Notes under the pieces: model-generated
What the model was told of the DNA's origin: nothing
The model's database searches: none
What the model saw: only the letters and a program-made list of their open reading frames with translations
In this document: positions 17,787 through 25,814 of the stretch, piece after piece
Position numbering within the stretch: position 1 is the first letter of the stretch
Layout of the letters: each line of letters begins with the position of its first letter
Position numbers and translations under genes: made by a program
Origin: Marinobacter excellens HL-55
GTDB taxonomy: Bacteria; Pseudomonadota; Gammaproteobacteria; Pseudomonadales; Oleiphilaceae
DNA: 64,000 bases
Assembly (NCBI GenBank): GCA_001314845.1
Contig: LJZQ01000001.1
Span: 62,001-126,000, forward strand
Direction: 5' to 3'

Positions 17787-19220
17787 ATGCTGATTCAGAC
17801 GCCGGCCGAAGGCCTGTATGACGAGCTGTTCGATCAAAATAACAAAGTACGCCCGCAGTGCCGGATGCTGGAACAATGGCTCGTAAACTCCAATGAGGAA
17901 CTGATCGCCGAAAAACGCCGCGAAGCTGACGTGCTGTTCCAGAGGCTGGGCATCACCTTCAACGTCTACGGTGAAGATCAGGGTGCAGACCGGCTGATCC
18001 CCTTCGACCTGATCCCCAGAGTGATCTCCGCCAGCGACTGGCACACACTGCAAACCGGTCTGCGCCAGCGCGTACAGGCCCTGAATCGTTTTCTTTACGA
18101 CATCTATCACGATTACGACATTGTCAAAGCCGGCGTCATCAGTGCCGAACAGGTCTTCGCCAACCCGCAGTATCAACCGGGCATGCAAAACCTCAAGCTG
18201 CCCCGCAATCTCTACTGCCACATTGCGGGCATTGATCTGATACGTCACAGCGACGGCAACTTCTATGTGCTGGAGGACAACCTACGCTGCCCAAGCGGGG
18301 TTTCCTACATGCTGGAGAACCGCCGGATGATGATGCGGCTGTTCCCGGAACTGTTCGCCCACTCCGCCGTGGCACCGATAGACCATTACCCCAACCTGCT
18401 GGGCGAGACACTCCGTGCAGCGTCTCTGAAACCTGACCCGACAGTGGTGGTGCTGACACCGGGCCGGTTCAACAGCGCCTATTTTGAACACGCTTTCCTG
18501 GCCCGACAGATGGGTATTGAGCTGGTCGAGGGCGCAGATCTGTTTGTCGCCCACAACAAGGTTTACATGAAAACCACCACCGGCCCGCAACAGGTGGATG
18601 TGATTTACCGGCGCATCGACGACGACTTCCTCGACCCGCTGGCGGGCAATCCCGATTCCATGCTGGGCGTGGCCGGGCTCTACGCGGCCTACCGAACCGG
18701 CAATGTGGTGCTGACCAACGCGGTCGGTAACGGCGTCGCCGACGACAAGTCCATCTACCCCTACGTACCGGATATGATCCGTTTTTATCTGGATGAAGAA
18801 CCCATCCTGAAAAACGTACCCACCTGGCAATGCCGCAAACCCAAGGATCTTCAGTACGTACTGGAGCACCTGCCAGAACTGGTGGTCAAGGAAGCCCAGG
18901 GCGCCGGCGGTTACGGCATGCTGATCGGCCCGACAGCCAGCAAGAAGGAGCTGGAATTGTTCCGCAGCCTGCTCAAGGCCCGACCCCAGGACTACATCGC
19001 CCAGCCCACCCTGAGCCTTTCCACCTGCCCGACCTTTGTTGAAGAAGGCATCGCCCCGCGCCACCTGGATCTTCGCCCCTTCGTGCTCTCGGGCAAGAAA
19101 GTCCAGATGGTCCCCGGCGGCTTGACGCGGGTTGCTCTGAAAGCAGGCTCACTGGTGGTCAACTCGTCTCAAGGCGGTGGCACCAAAGACACCTGGGTAC
19201 TGGAGGACGACCAATGCTAA
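17787..19220 (+). CDS. Circularly permuted ATP-grasp protein (Anbu operon)
   Basis: 477 residues. The family (formerly DUF404/DUF407, CP_ATPgrasp) forms carboxylate-amine bonds like glutathionylspermidine synthase. Supporting segments are F-D-L-I-P-R-V-I near residue 75, L-E-D-N-L-R-C-P-S-G-V-S-Y (about 163-175) and the late V-V-K-E-A-Q-G-A-G-G-Y-G-M nucleotide loop. The ATG at 17787 is taken as start; AAGGAG lies 12 nt upstream, a little far, and a GTG at 17760 is also possible. It overlaps the alpha-E gene by 7 nt and is the first gene of a four-gene operon ending with the Anbu peptidase. In such operons it is thought to make or modify a peptide or amide, with the product unknown. Confidence 0.92.
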   Translation: MLIQTPAEGLYDELFDQNNKVRPQCRMLEQWLVNSNEELIAEKRREADVLFQRLGITFNVYGEDQGADRLIPFDLIPRVISASDWHTLQTGLRQRVQALNRFLYDIYHDYDIVKAGVISAEQVFANPQYQPGMQNLKLPRNLYCHIAGIDLIRHSDGNFYVLEDNLRCPSGVSYMLENRRMMMRLFPELFAHSAVAPIDHYPNLLGETLRAASLKPDPTVVVLTPGRFNSAYFEHAFLARQMGIELVEGADLFVAHNKVYMKTTTGPQQVDVIYRRIDDDFLDPLAGNPDSMLGVAGLYAAYRTGNVVLTNAVGNGVADDKSIYPYVPDMIRFYLDEEPILKNVPTWQCRKPKDLQYVLEHLPELVVKEAQGAGGYGMLIGPTASKKELELFRSLLKARPQDYIAQPTLSLSTCPTFVEEGIAPRHLDLRPFVLSGKKVQMVPGGLTRVALKAGSLVVNSSQGGGTKDTWVLEDDQC

Positions 19221-20152
19221 GCAGCGCAGCGTCGAGTCTGTTCTGGATGGCCCGGTATCTGGAGCGGGCCGAAAGCCAGGCCCGACTGCTTGATGTCAGC
19301 CTGACCATGGCCCTGATTGATGTACCGGAAGATCGCACCGAACAACTCTCGGTGCCTCTGCTGGTATCCGGAACCCGCGAGATTTTCTTCGATTACTACT
19401 CTGAAATTACCCCTCAGAACCTGATCAACTTTCTGCTGCTGGACAGCCGTCACCCGGCCAGTGTGTTCAACATGTTCCAGAGCGCCCGGGACAACGCCTT
19501 ACACGTGCGGGGTAACCTGTCGTCAGACGTCTGGGAGAGCATTAACCAGGCCTGGCTGGAGATAAGAGAACTGCAGCACCGGGGCGTGACCGAGTCTAAC
19601 GCCAGCTCCGTGTTCGACTGGGTGCGGGAGCGCTCCCATATGTTCCGTGGCGCCGCCTACGGCACGTTGATGCGCAATGATGCCTTTCACTTTTTGAGAC
19701 TGGGCACCTTCATCGAGCGAGCGGAAAACACCGCACGTGTTCTCGATATCCGACACGTCATGGCTATGAAAGCTATGGAGCAGCAGGCCACCCAGGCATT
19801 TTTCGAGTGGACTGCGGTACTGCACTCGCTGGCTGCATTCGAGGCCTACCAGAATACCTACGGGCACAACCTGGACGCCATGAGTGTCGCGGAGTTGCTG
19901 ATTCTTGAGCGGGACGTACCCCGATCGCTGCACGGTTGCCTGGGCGAGATTGCCAGCCTGCTGGAGCAGGTCGACAGCGGCGACGCCAGAGGATCACGGC
20001 GCCTGGCCTCCAGCCTCTTCGCCAACATCCGCTTTGGCGATCGCGACTACATTGCCGAGCGCGGCCTTCATACCTATCTGGTGGATTTTCTGGAGCGCAT
20101 CCAGCTCATCGCCAGCCAGATCCAGAAAGACTACATGGGGTGGCAGGGATGA
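19214..20152 (+). CDS. Alpha-E domain protein (DUF403; Anbu operon)
   Basis: 312 residues, almost entirely helical, opening M-L-S-S-A-A-S-S-L-F-W-M-A-R-Y-L-E-R-A-E, the hallmark of the alpha-E/DUF403 family. A second R-A-E-N-T-A-R motif occurs near residue 170. No catalytic centre is known for the family; it nearly always travels with the permuted ATP-grasp protein and a transglutaminase-like gene. Overlaps at both ends (7 nt upstream, 4 nt ATGA downstream) indicate translational coupling. A partner or scaffold role for the ATP-grasp enzyme is inferred. Confidence 0.92.
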   Translation: MLSSAASSLFWMARYLERAESQARLLDVSLTMALIDVPEDRTEQLSVPLLVSGTREIFFDYYSEITPQNLINFLLLDSRHPASVFNMFQSARDNALHVRGNLSSDVWESINQAWLEIRELQHRGVTESNASSVFDWVRERSHMFRGAAYGTLMRNDAFHFLRLGTFIERAENTARVLDIRHVMAMKAMEQQATQAFFEWTAVLHSLAAFEAYQNTYGHNLDAMSVAELLILERDVPRSLHGCLGEIASLLEQVDSGDARGSRRLASSLFANIRFGDRDYIAERGLHTYLVDFLERIQLIASQIQKDYMGWQG

Positions 20153-20934
20153 GACTTCATATTCGTCATGAAACACGTTACAGCTATGAAACACCGGTCA
20201 GTGACAGCATTCAGTACATTCGGCTGACGCCCCGCAACACGCCTCAGCAACGGATCCATGACTGGCACCTGCAAACCCCCGGCGAAACCAGCCAGATGGT
20301 GGACGGATTTGGCAATCAGGTAACAGTGATGACCCTCGACAAGGCGGTCAACGAGATCGTACTGACCGCCGAAGGCATTGTTGACCTGACGGGAAAGCCC
20401 CTGACCAAGGACGACTCGCCTTTTCCGCCTGCCGTCTTCCTGCGCCAGACCCCGCTCACCGAAGCCGATGAGGCCCTGAAAGAACTGGCGGTGCAACATC
20501 CGGCCAACAAACGCGGCCTGATCCGGCTCATGAAACACCTGCGTGAGCACGTGGAGTTCATGCCCGGCGCCACCACCGTCACCCACACCGCTAGTGAAGC
20601 GTTCAAATTGAAGGCAGGGGTTTGCCAGGACCACACCCACATGTTCCTGGCGTGTTGCCGGCACATTGGCGTCCCTGCGCGTTATGTAAGTGGTTACATA
20701 CACTCTTCGAACGACGCTCACGTCGCAACCCATGCCTGGGCTGAAGCCTGGATCGGACAAAACTGGCAAACCTTTGATGTGGTGAACACACTGAACGTCG
20801 CGGAAAGTCACATCAAACTGGCGGTGGGCCTGGATTATCGCGATGCTGCGCCAGTGCGGGGAGTTCGGGCCGGCGGTGGCACTGAGAGCATGGCAACCCG
20901 GGCCTGGGTAACCAATCCCGCAGGTGGCCAGTAA
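20149..20934 (+). CDS. Transglutaminase-like cysteine peptidase (Anbu operon)
   Basis: 261 residues beginning M-R-L-H-I-R-H-E-T-R-Y-S-Y, which is the bacterial transglutaminase-like N-terminal domain. The core follows, with the catalytic triad Cys159 (A-G-V-C-Q-D-H-T-H), His196 (A-T-H-A-W-A-E-A-W) and Asp210 (Q-T-F-D-V-V-N). The start at 20149 overlaps the alpha-E stop as ATGA. No signal peptide is present, so the enzyme is cytosolic. Family members act as amidases, peptidases or isopeptide-forming enzymes; here it presumably acts on the product of the ATP-grasp protein, or on a protein partner later handled by the Anbu peptidase. Confidence 0.92.
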   Translation: MRLHIRHETRYSYETPVSDSIQYIRLTPRNTPQQRIHDWHLQTPGETSQMVDGFGNQVTVMTLDKAVNEIVLTAEGIVDLTGKPLTKDDSPFPPAVFLRQTPLTEADEALKELAVQHPANKRGLIRLMKHLREHVEFMPGATTVTHTASEAFKLKAGVCQDHTHMFLACCRHIGVPARYVSGYIHSSNDAHVATHAWAEAWIGQNWQTFDVVNTLNVAESHIKLAVGLDYRDAAPVRGVRAGGGTESMATRAWVTNPAGGQ

Positions 20935-21028
20935 CAAAAAGCCGGCATAAGCCACAAGAAATCACTCACACTTCGCCGAGGATGTGACTAGACTACGCTC
21001 GAAATCAAAAGCCTTGCAGGAGGGCTTG

Positions 21029-21760
21029 ATGACCTATTGCGTAGCCATGCGACTGGCTGACGGCCTGGTGTTTGCCTCAGACTCCCGGACCAACGCCGGC
21101 TTTGACCAGATTTCCACATTCCGCAAAATGCACGTGTTTGAAAAACCGGGCGAACGCGAACTAGTCTTATTGTCTGCCGGCAATCTGGCCACCAGTCAGA
21201 GTGTGATCAGCCTCCTGGAGCGGCGTGCAGGCACCGACGTGCACAACGTCCTGAGCACCGGCTCCATGTTCGAGACCGCCGAGATTGTGGGCCAGACCAT
21301 GCGCGAAGTGATCCGCCGGGACAACCCGGACGGCAAGCTGGGCCACGTGGATTTCAGCTGCTCTCTCATTCTCGGCGGCCAGATTCGTGGCGAGGAACCC
21401 CGGCTGTTCAATATCTACCCGGAAGGCAACTTCATCGAAGCCACCGAGGAAACGCCTTTCTTTCAGATAGGCGAGTCCAAATACGGCAAGCCGATTCTGG
21501 ACCGGGTCATTAACTACAAAACAACGCTGGATCGGGCTTATCAATGCGCCCTGATCTCGTTCGACTCCACCATGAAAAGCAATCTGTCGGTCGGCATGCC
21601 GATTGACGTCGCCATCTATCAGCGGGATGCCCTCAAGCCCTGTTTTACCGAGCAAATCGAGGAAAACAACGCCTACTTCCATGAACTTCGCCAGCAGTGG
21701 CACGAAGGCATTCAGGTGTTGTTTAACCAACTGACACCACCGGTACTCGGCAACCCTTGA
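21029..21760 (+). CDS. Anbu (bacterial proteasome-like) Ntn peptidase
   Basis: 243 residues from the ATG at 21029, preceded by AGGAGGGC. After removal of Met the chain begins T-Y-C-V-A-M, placing Thr1 as the N-terminal nucleophile, with Asp17 (A-S-D-S-R-T-N-A-G) and a Lys at 32 in F-R-K-M filling the usual proteasome positions. L-S-A-G-N-L-A-T-S-Q follows at about 49-58. This is the Anbu/BPH family, an HslV-like subunit reported to form rings or open helical assemblies. No regulatory ATPase (HslU, ClpX) is adjacent. The three upstream genes are its standard companions. Physiological substrates are not established. It converges on the lipocalin-like gene with only 7 bp between stops. Confidence 0.92.
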   Translation: MTYCVAMRLADGLVFASDSRTNAGFDQISTFRKMHVFEKPGERELVLLSAGNLATSQSVISLLERRAGTDVHNVLSTGSMFETAEIVGQTMREVIRRDNPDGKLGHVDFSCSLILGGQIRGEEPRLFNIYPEGNFIEATEETPFFQIGESKYGKPILDRVINYKTTLDRAYQCALISFDSTMKSNLSVGMPIDVAIYQRDALKPCFTEQIEENNAYFHELRQQWHEGIQVLFNQLTPPVLGNP

Positions 21761-21767
21761 TCAACCT

Positions 21768-22862
21768 CTAATTGTCGTAGCCGGTCAGCTCCATATAACC
21801 TACGCCGGAATGGCTGCCTGATATGGATACCGGGCTTTCCCAATAGGGAAACAAACCGTCGTTGATGTAATCACCCTCCGGGGCTTTGAGCTCTATGTCG
21901 ACATCCTGTTCGGGCACTTGCAGACGCCACCTCGTGGGCACCGGGCCGGAACCGGCGATCGGCTCCAGTTGTAGCTGATCGGGGGCCAAAGCCACGACGG
22001 CTCCGGATTGCGAAATCCAGGTGCCGGAGCGGAAATGCCCGCTCTCTTCGCGTAACCGGAACGCCATCAGTTTGTCGCCGCTGTCCAGGTGCAGGGCAAA
22101 CCAGTCCCACCCCTGTTGACCGGCTTTCAGGAACTGGCTGCTCCACTCCCGGTCAAACCAGGCCTTGCCCTGAACGTTCAGGTCCTCGTCCGCCAATGTC
22201 ACCGTCCCGGTCACATCGATTCCAACCAGACTGAAGTACATGGAGCCTTCGCCGCTGGCGGATTTGGCGCTGAAGCCGTTGTCCCCGTGGGCCACGGGTG
22301 GGCCTTGAATGCTAAGGTCCAGATCAAACGCCCAATAGCCCTGCTGACCAGACTGACCCTGCCGGACGGTTAAATGCCATTGGTCCGGTTGATCGCCTGC
22401 GGTCATCTGCCAATCATCCAGCCAGACCTGAAACGGCTCGGCGATGGCGCCTGCTTGCCCGAGATCTCCCCGTGCCAGTCGTTCCTGAAACCAGTGCTGG
22501 CCCTGATGGCTGACGGCAGCGTGGGCCATCCAGGCCGCCTGCAAAGGCCAGGTCGAAGCTTCCGGCGCGGGGGCATCCTGAGCCCGCGACTCCAGCGCCT
22601 GGCGGAACTGAGTCCATTGCAGGCCGAGGGGGTCGCCGGCTTCGGTTTCCAGGTTGGCGGTCAGGTACCACCATTCAATGCGATGCGCCGGGTGGGGGCC
22701 GAAGTCTTGCGGGAATGTCAACGCATCGCCTGGTGCCGGTTGCTCAAAGCCATCGGTGCTCTGGGCGTTATCCGCCAACCCTGCAAATCCGACCTCCTCG
22801 TCCGGTCCGGAACAACCGGCCAGCAGCCACACTGCCAACGCCATACCTGCCCGGATTCTCAT
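21768..22862 (-). CDS. Lipocalin-like lipoprotein, CrtC/AttH family
   Basis: 364 residues from the ATG at 22862, which overlaps the stop of the upstream permease (ATGA). The N-terminus is a lipoprotein signal with L-L-A-G-C (Cys17), so the protein is probably anchored to a membrane facing the periplasm. The mature part carries H-R-I-E-W-W-Y-L-T-A-N-L, W-F-D-R-E-W-S-S-Q-F and W-D-W-F-A-L-H-L, the signature segments of the AttH/carotenoid 1,2-hydratase (CrtC) lipocalin fold. It closes an ABC gene set, as AttH proteins usually do. The ligand is unknown; an export or extraction partner for a lipophilic compound is inferred. Confidence 0.88.
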   Translation of the reverse strand: MRIRAGMALAVWLLAGCSGPDEEVGFAGLADNAQSTDGFEQPAPGDALTFPQDFGPHPAHRIEWWYLTANLETEAGDPLGLQWTQFRQALESRAQDAPAPEASTWPLQAAWMAHAAVSHQGQHWFQERLARGDLGQAGAIAEPFQVWLDDWQMTAGDQPDQWHLTVRQGQSGQQGYWAFDLDLSIQGPPVAHGDNGFSAKSASGEGSMYFSLVGIDVTGTVTLADEDLNVQGKAWFDREWSSQFLKAGQQGWDWFALHLDSGDKLMAFRLREESGHFRSGTWISQSGAVVALAPDQLQLEPIAGSGPVPTRWRLQVPEQDVDIELKAPEGDYINDGLFPYWESPVSISGSHSGVGYMELTGYDN

Positions 22863-25120
22863 CGCTCTTCTCCAGTAACGGTACCAGTCACCGATGGCCG
22901 AACGGCGGGCCGCCCCAGTTGCCGGTGCATCAGCAAACCAATACAAACTCCGATCACCAGGGCCAGAGCCAACAGCTCCAGCCAGAATCCGGGATACAGA
23001 TCCATCGGTAATGACCAGCCGAAGGCCAGGGGGTTGATCCGCTGCACCAACACCCAGGTCAACCCGATGCCCACCGGCAAGGCCAGGATCGCGGCAGACA
23101 GCGACACCATCAAGGCCAGGGACAGCAATCTGAGGAAGATCGCCGGGCGGGCCATGCCCCACACTTCCAGCAACCGGAAATACCAGAGCCGAGTAGCCAG
23201 GAATACCCAACCCATCAGCAGCAGCGCTACCGCCGCCAGCGCCAGGGTCAGCAGCGTCATGGCGCGGGTCAGCGCAAAAGTTTGATCAAACACCCGGTTG
23301 GCGAGATCGCGGATCGAGAGATTATCCCGCACCGTCAGCGAGGGCTCTTGCCAAAGCTCGGACAAGGCCCCGGTAATCGCCTCAATCCCGATGCTGCCCG
23401 GGGAAATGGAGAAGCTCTCAAACGATACTGCGAAGCCGTCGGGCAGATGGTCACCGGCCATCAGCACCTCACCCGCAGGCCGGCCATAATCCGGATAGAC
23501 ACCCAGAATGGGCATGCTGATGATTTGCCCGGCCAGCTTCAGGGGTAGCGAGTCTCCGGCGCCCAGTTGCTCGCGGTAGGCCAGTTGCTCATTCACCAAC
23601 ACACCCTCGCCCGCTGCGAGTTTGCGCCAGGGCTGCTCGACGTTCTCAAATAATTCCCAGTCCGTCACCAAGGCCCCAACCGGAGCCAGGGCAAACACAT
23701 CAACGGCCTGCCACTCGTCGCCCAACTGTACCTGCGCCTGGCCCCGAAGCACCCGATGCCAAAGCGCACCGGACGACGCCGGCAGGTTCTGTGCCAGCCA
23801 GTGCGCCGCCGTCCGGCCCTCGGCGCCGGTGGGCACTTCCAGGTAGTAGTCCGCCGACAAGCGCTGTTCCAGCCAACGGTCAAAGGTGGCTTCAAAGGTG
23901 GTCACCAGCGCCTGCACCGCCAACACCATAGCCAGGGACAGTTGCAACGCCACCAGCGGCAGTGCCAGCCGACGGCATAGCACGCCGTATTCGGCCCACC
24001 ACCGACGCATCAAAGGCCGCTTGCAGCCCCGCGCCAACCGGGAGGAAAGCGCGGAAAGGCACCAGGGCATCAGTAAACCCGCACCGGCCAGCACCAATGC
24101 CACAGCCACAAACAGTGTCAGTAGATCAGACGCCAGCCAAAGGCCACCGGCCCCGACCACCAGCAGCATGCCGGCAAGCCCGCCGGACCTGTGCCCCACG
24201 ATAGCCGACTGGCGCAGTTTGTCAGGTATCAACCAGTCCGCCGCACACACCAGCAGCAACAAAGTCATCATCACCACTGACGGCACCAGCCAGGTGTTGG
24301 CTGCAGTTGCCAACTGGCGGCTGTCGAACAAGCCTTCCATGACACTGGCAAAGCCGCCCGCAAGCGCATTGGCCAGTATTTGCCCCAACAGGATGCCCGG
24401 TATCAGGGTCACCGCAGCCAGGCACAGCAGCTCCACGACCAGGTACCCGCGAACCCGCCGGACCGGCACACCAAACCGATTGAGCAAGGCAAAACTGTCA
24501 CGCCGCTGGGACAGCGACAGCAGGTAAACACTGCGCAGCAGCAAGCCGGTGATCAGCAGCACCAGCACACTCAAAGCGTCCAGATTGAGCAGAAAACTGT
24601 CACCCAGCTGTCCGGTGTCTGGTGCCAGGGAAAAGTCGGTGATGCGGTAGTCGTCCGACAACGCTCCGGAGTCTGGATCAACGATCAGAAACAACTGCGC
24701 TTGCCGGGCCGGCAGAGCGGCTGCATCGGCAATGTCCATAAACGGATCCCCGCGCAGCGGCTGACCATCAAAACTGGCCACATCGCCCTGGCCCTGAAAA
24801 CACAAAGCCGCCAGTGGATCAACGCCGATCACCCGCCGCGACTCGTCCTCTGGCAACACCTCCAGCCAGGGCATCAGGCAAAGACCCTGGCGTCTCAGGG
24901 CGACAAAGTCGTCAACGCTCAAGGCGGCGCCATCAACCCGCTGTATCTGATACCTTGCCTCGACGACTTGCTCACTCTGGCTGAGGCTGGCCCGGGCCTG
25001 ACTGGTGAGATGATGTATTCCGGTCCAGAGCGCGGTGGCCAATAGCATCAAGGTCGCCAGCGCCACACCCTGCCAGGGGTGGCGCCGATAGTGACTGAGC
25101 AGAGCCGAGAAGGGCGTCAT
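22859..25120 (-). CDS. ABC transporter permease, FtsX/MacB type, 753 aa
   Basis: 753 residues with about ten membrane segments: one near residue 25, clusters at about 185-300 and 310-400, and three at the C-terminus (about 620-740). Two FtsX-type halves are separated by extracytoplasmic domains, an arrangement like the permeases of lipoprotein- or antimicrobial-peptide-type ABC systems rather than importers. It overlaps the ATPase gene (ATGA at 25117-25120) and the lipocalin gene. With these it makes an ATPase-permease-lipoprotein unit of the AttEFGH sort, here with a single fused permease. The substrate is unknown. Confidence 0.85.
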   Translation of the reverse strand: MTPFSALLSHYRRHPWQGVALATLMLLATALWTGIHHLTSQARASLSQSEQVVEARYQIQRVDGAALSVDDFVALRRQGLCLMPWLEVLPEDESRRVIGVDPLAALCFQGQGDVASFDGQPLRGDPFMDIADAAALPARQAQLFLIVDPDSGALSDDYRITDFSLAPDTGQLGDSFLLNLDALSVLVLLITGLLLRSVYLLSLSQRRDSFALLNRFGVPVRRVRGYLVVELLCLAAVTLIPGILLGQILANALAGGFASVMEGLFDSRQLATAANTWLVPSVVMMTLLLLVCAADWLIPDKLRQSAIVGHRSGGLAGMLLVVGAGGLWLASDLLTLFVAVALVLAGAGLLMPWCLSALSSRLARGCKRPLMRRWWAEYGVLCRRLALPLVALQLSLAMVLAVQALVTTFEATFDRWLEQRLSADYYLEVPTGAEGRTAAHWLAQNLPASSGALWHRVLRGQAQVQLGDEWQAVDVFALAPVGALVTDWELFENVEQPWRKLAAGEGVLVNEQLAYREQLGAGDSLPLKLAGQIISMPILGVYPDYGRPAGEVLMAGDHLPDGFAVSFESFSISPGSIGIEAITGALSELWQEPSLTVRDNLSIRDLANRVFDQTFALTRAMTLLTLALAAVALLLMGWVFLATRLWYFRLLEVWGMARPAIFLRLLSLALMVSLSAAILALPVGIGLTWVLVQRINPLAFGWSLPMDLYPGFWLELLALALVIGVCIGLLMHRQLGRPAVRPSVTGTVTGEER

Positions 25121-25794
25121 GGTTTGCTGACAGCAGCGTCTTGAGCCGTGGTGCGGTGAGCCAGGTCCAGGGTGCTCTGGCAGCGCGACGCCAGTTCCGC
25201 ATCGTGGGTGGCCAGGATCAGCGCGCAGCCGGTGTCGGCTTGCAAACGGAACAGGCTGTCTGCCACCTCATCGGCGGTCACCCGGTCCAGGCTGCCGGTG
25301 GGTTCGTCGGCCAGAATCAGGTCTGGCGACATGGCAAACACCATGGCCAAGGCAGCGCGCTGACGCTGACCACCGGAAACCTGATCCGGGAAGCGATGGG
25401 CCAGATCACCGATGTCGAGTACGTCCAGCCAGTGCTGGCAGTGGGCTTCCGGCTGGCCGGCCAACGAGGCCCGGAGCCGGACATTATCCAGCAACGACAA
25501 AGTGGGCATCAGGTTGGCTTCCTGAAACACCACGCCAATGCGTCCACGGCGCAGACGTTGCCAGTCGGCGTGCCGGTGATCCTGACCAAACAGAGTCAAC
25601 TCACCGGCATCCGGAGGCTCCAAGCCACACAGCATGTTCAGGAGTGTGGATTTGCCCGAGCCGGACCGGCCCATCAGCGCCAAGGAGCCACCCGCAGGCA
25701 GATCAAAGGTCAGGTTAGCCAGCACTGAAACGGCGGCCTCATCGCGACCAAAGCTCTTGGCCAAACCACTAACCGTTAACAACGTCTTTTCCAT
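25117..25794 (-). CDS. ABC transporter ATP-binding protein (MacB/LolD type)
   Basis: 225 residues from the ATG at 25794, preceded by GGGGGAG at 6-nt spacing; an ATG at 25818 would overlap the RND gene and is less likely. The Walker A is G-R-S-G-S-G-K-S-T, the Q-loop V-V-F-Q-E-A, the signature V-S-G-G-Q-R-Q-R and the Walker B L-I-L-A-D-E-P-T-G-S-L-D, all intact. The sequence belongs to the LolD/MacB group that drives FtsX-type permeases. It starts only 20 bp after the end of the RND pump gene, so the ABC trio may be on the same transcript as the RND genes. Confidence 0.92.
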   Translation of the reverse strand: MEKTLLTVSGLAKSFGRDEAAVSVLANLTFDLPAGGSLALMGRSGSGKSTLLNMLCGLEPPDAGELTLFGQDHRHADWQRLRRGRIGVVFQEANLMPTLSLLDNVRLRASLAGQPEAHCQHWLDVLDIGDLAHRFPDQVSGGQRQRAALAMVFAMSPDLILADEPTGSLDRVTADEVADSLFRLQADTGCALILATHDAELASRCQSTLDLAHRTTAQDAAVSKP

Positions 25795-25814
25795 GAACGG
25801 CTCCCCCCGACGAT

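Noticed and set aside
19936..20148. Extension of the transglutaminase frame upstream of 20149
   Set aside because: The frame is open but lies wholly inside the alpha-E gene, while the family N-terminus begins at 20149.
22863..23210. N-terminal extension of the lipocalin-like gene to 23210
   Set aside because: It would bury the lipoprotein signal and overlap the permease gene by about 350 bp; the ATG at 22862 overlaps the permease stop in the typical ATGA way.
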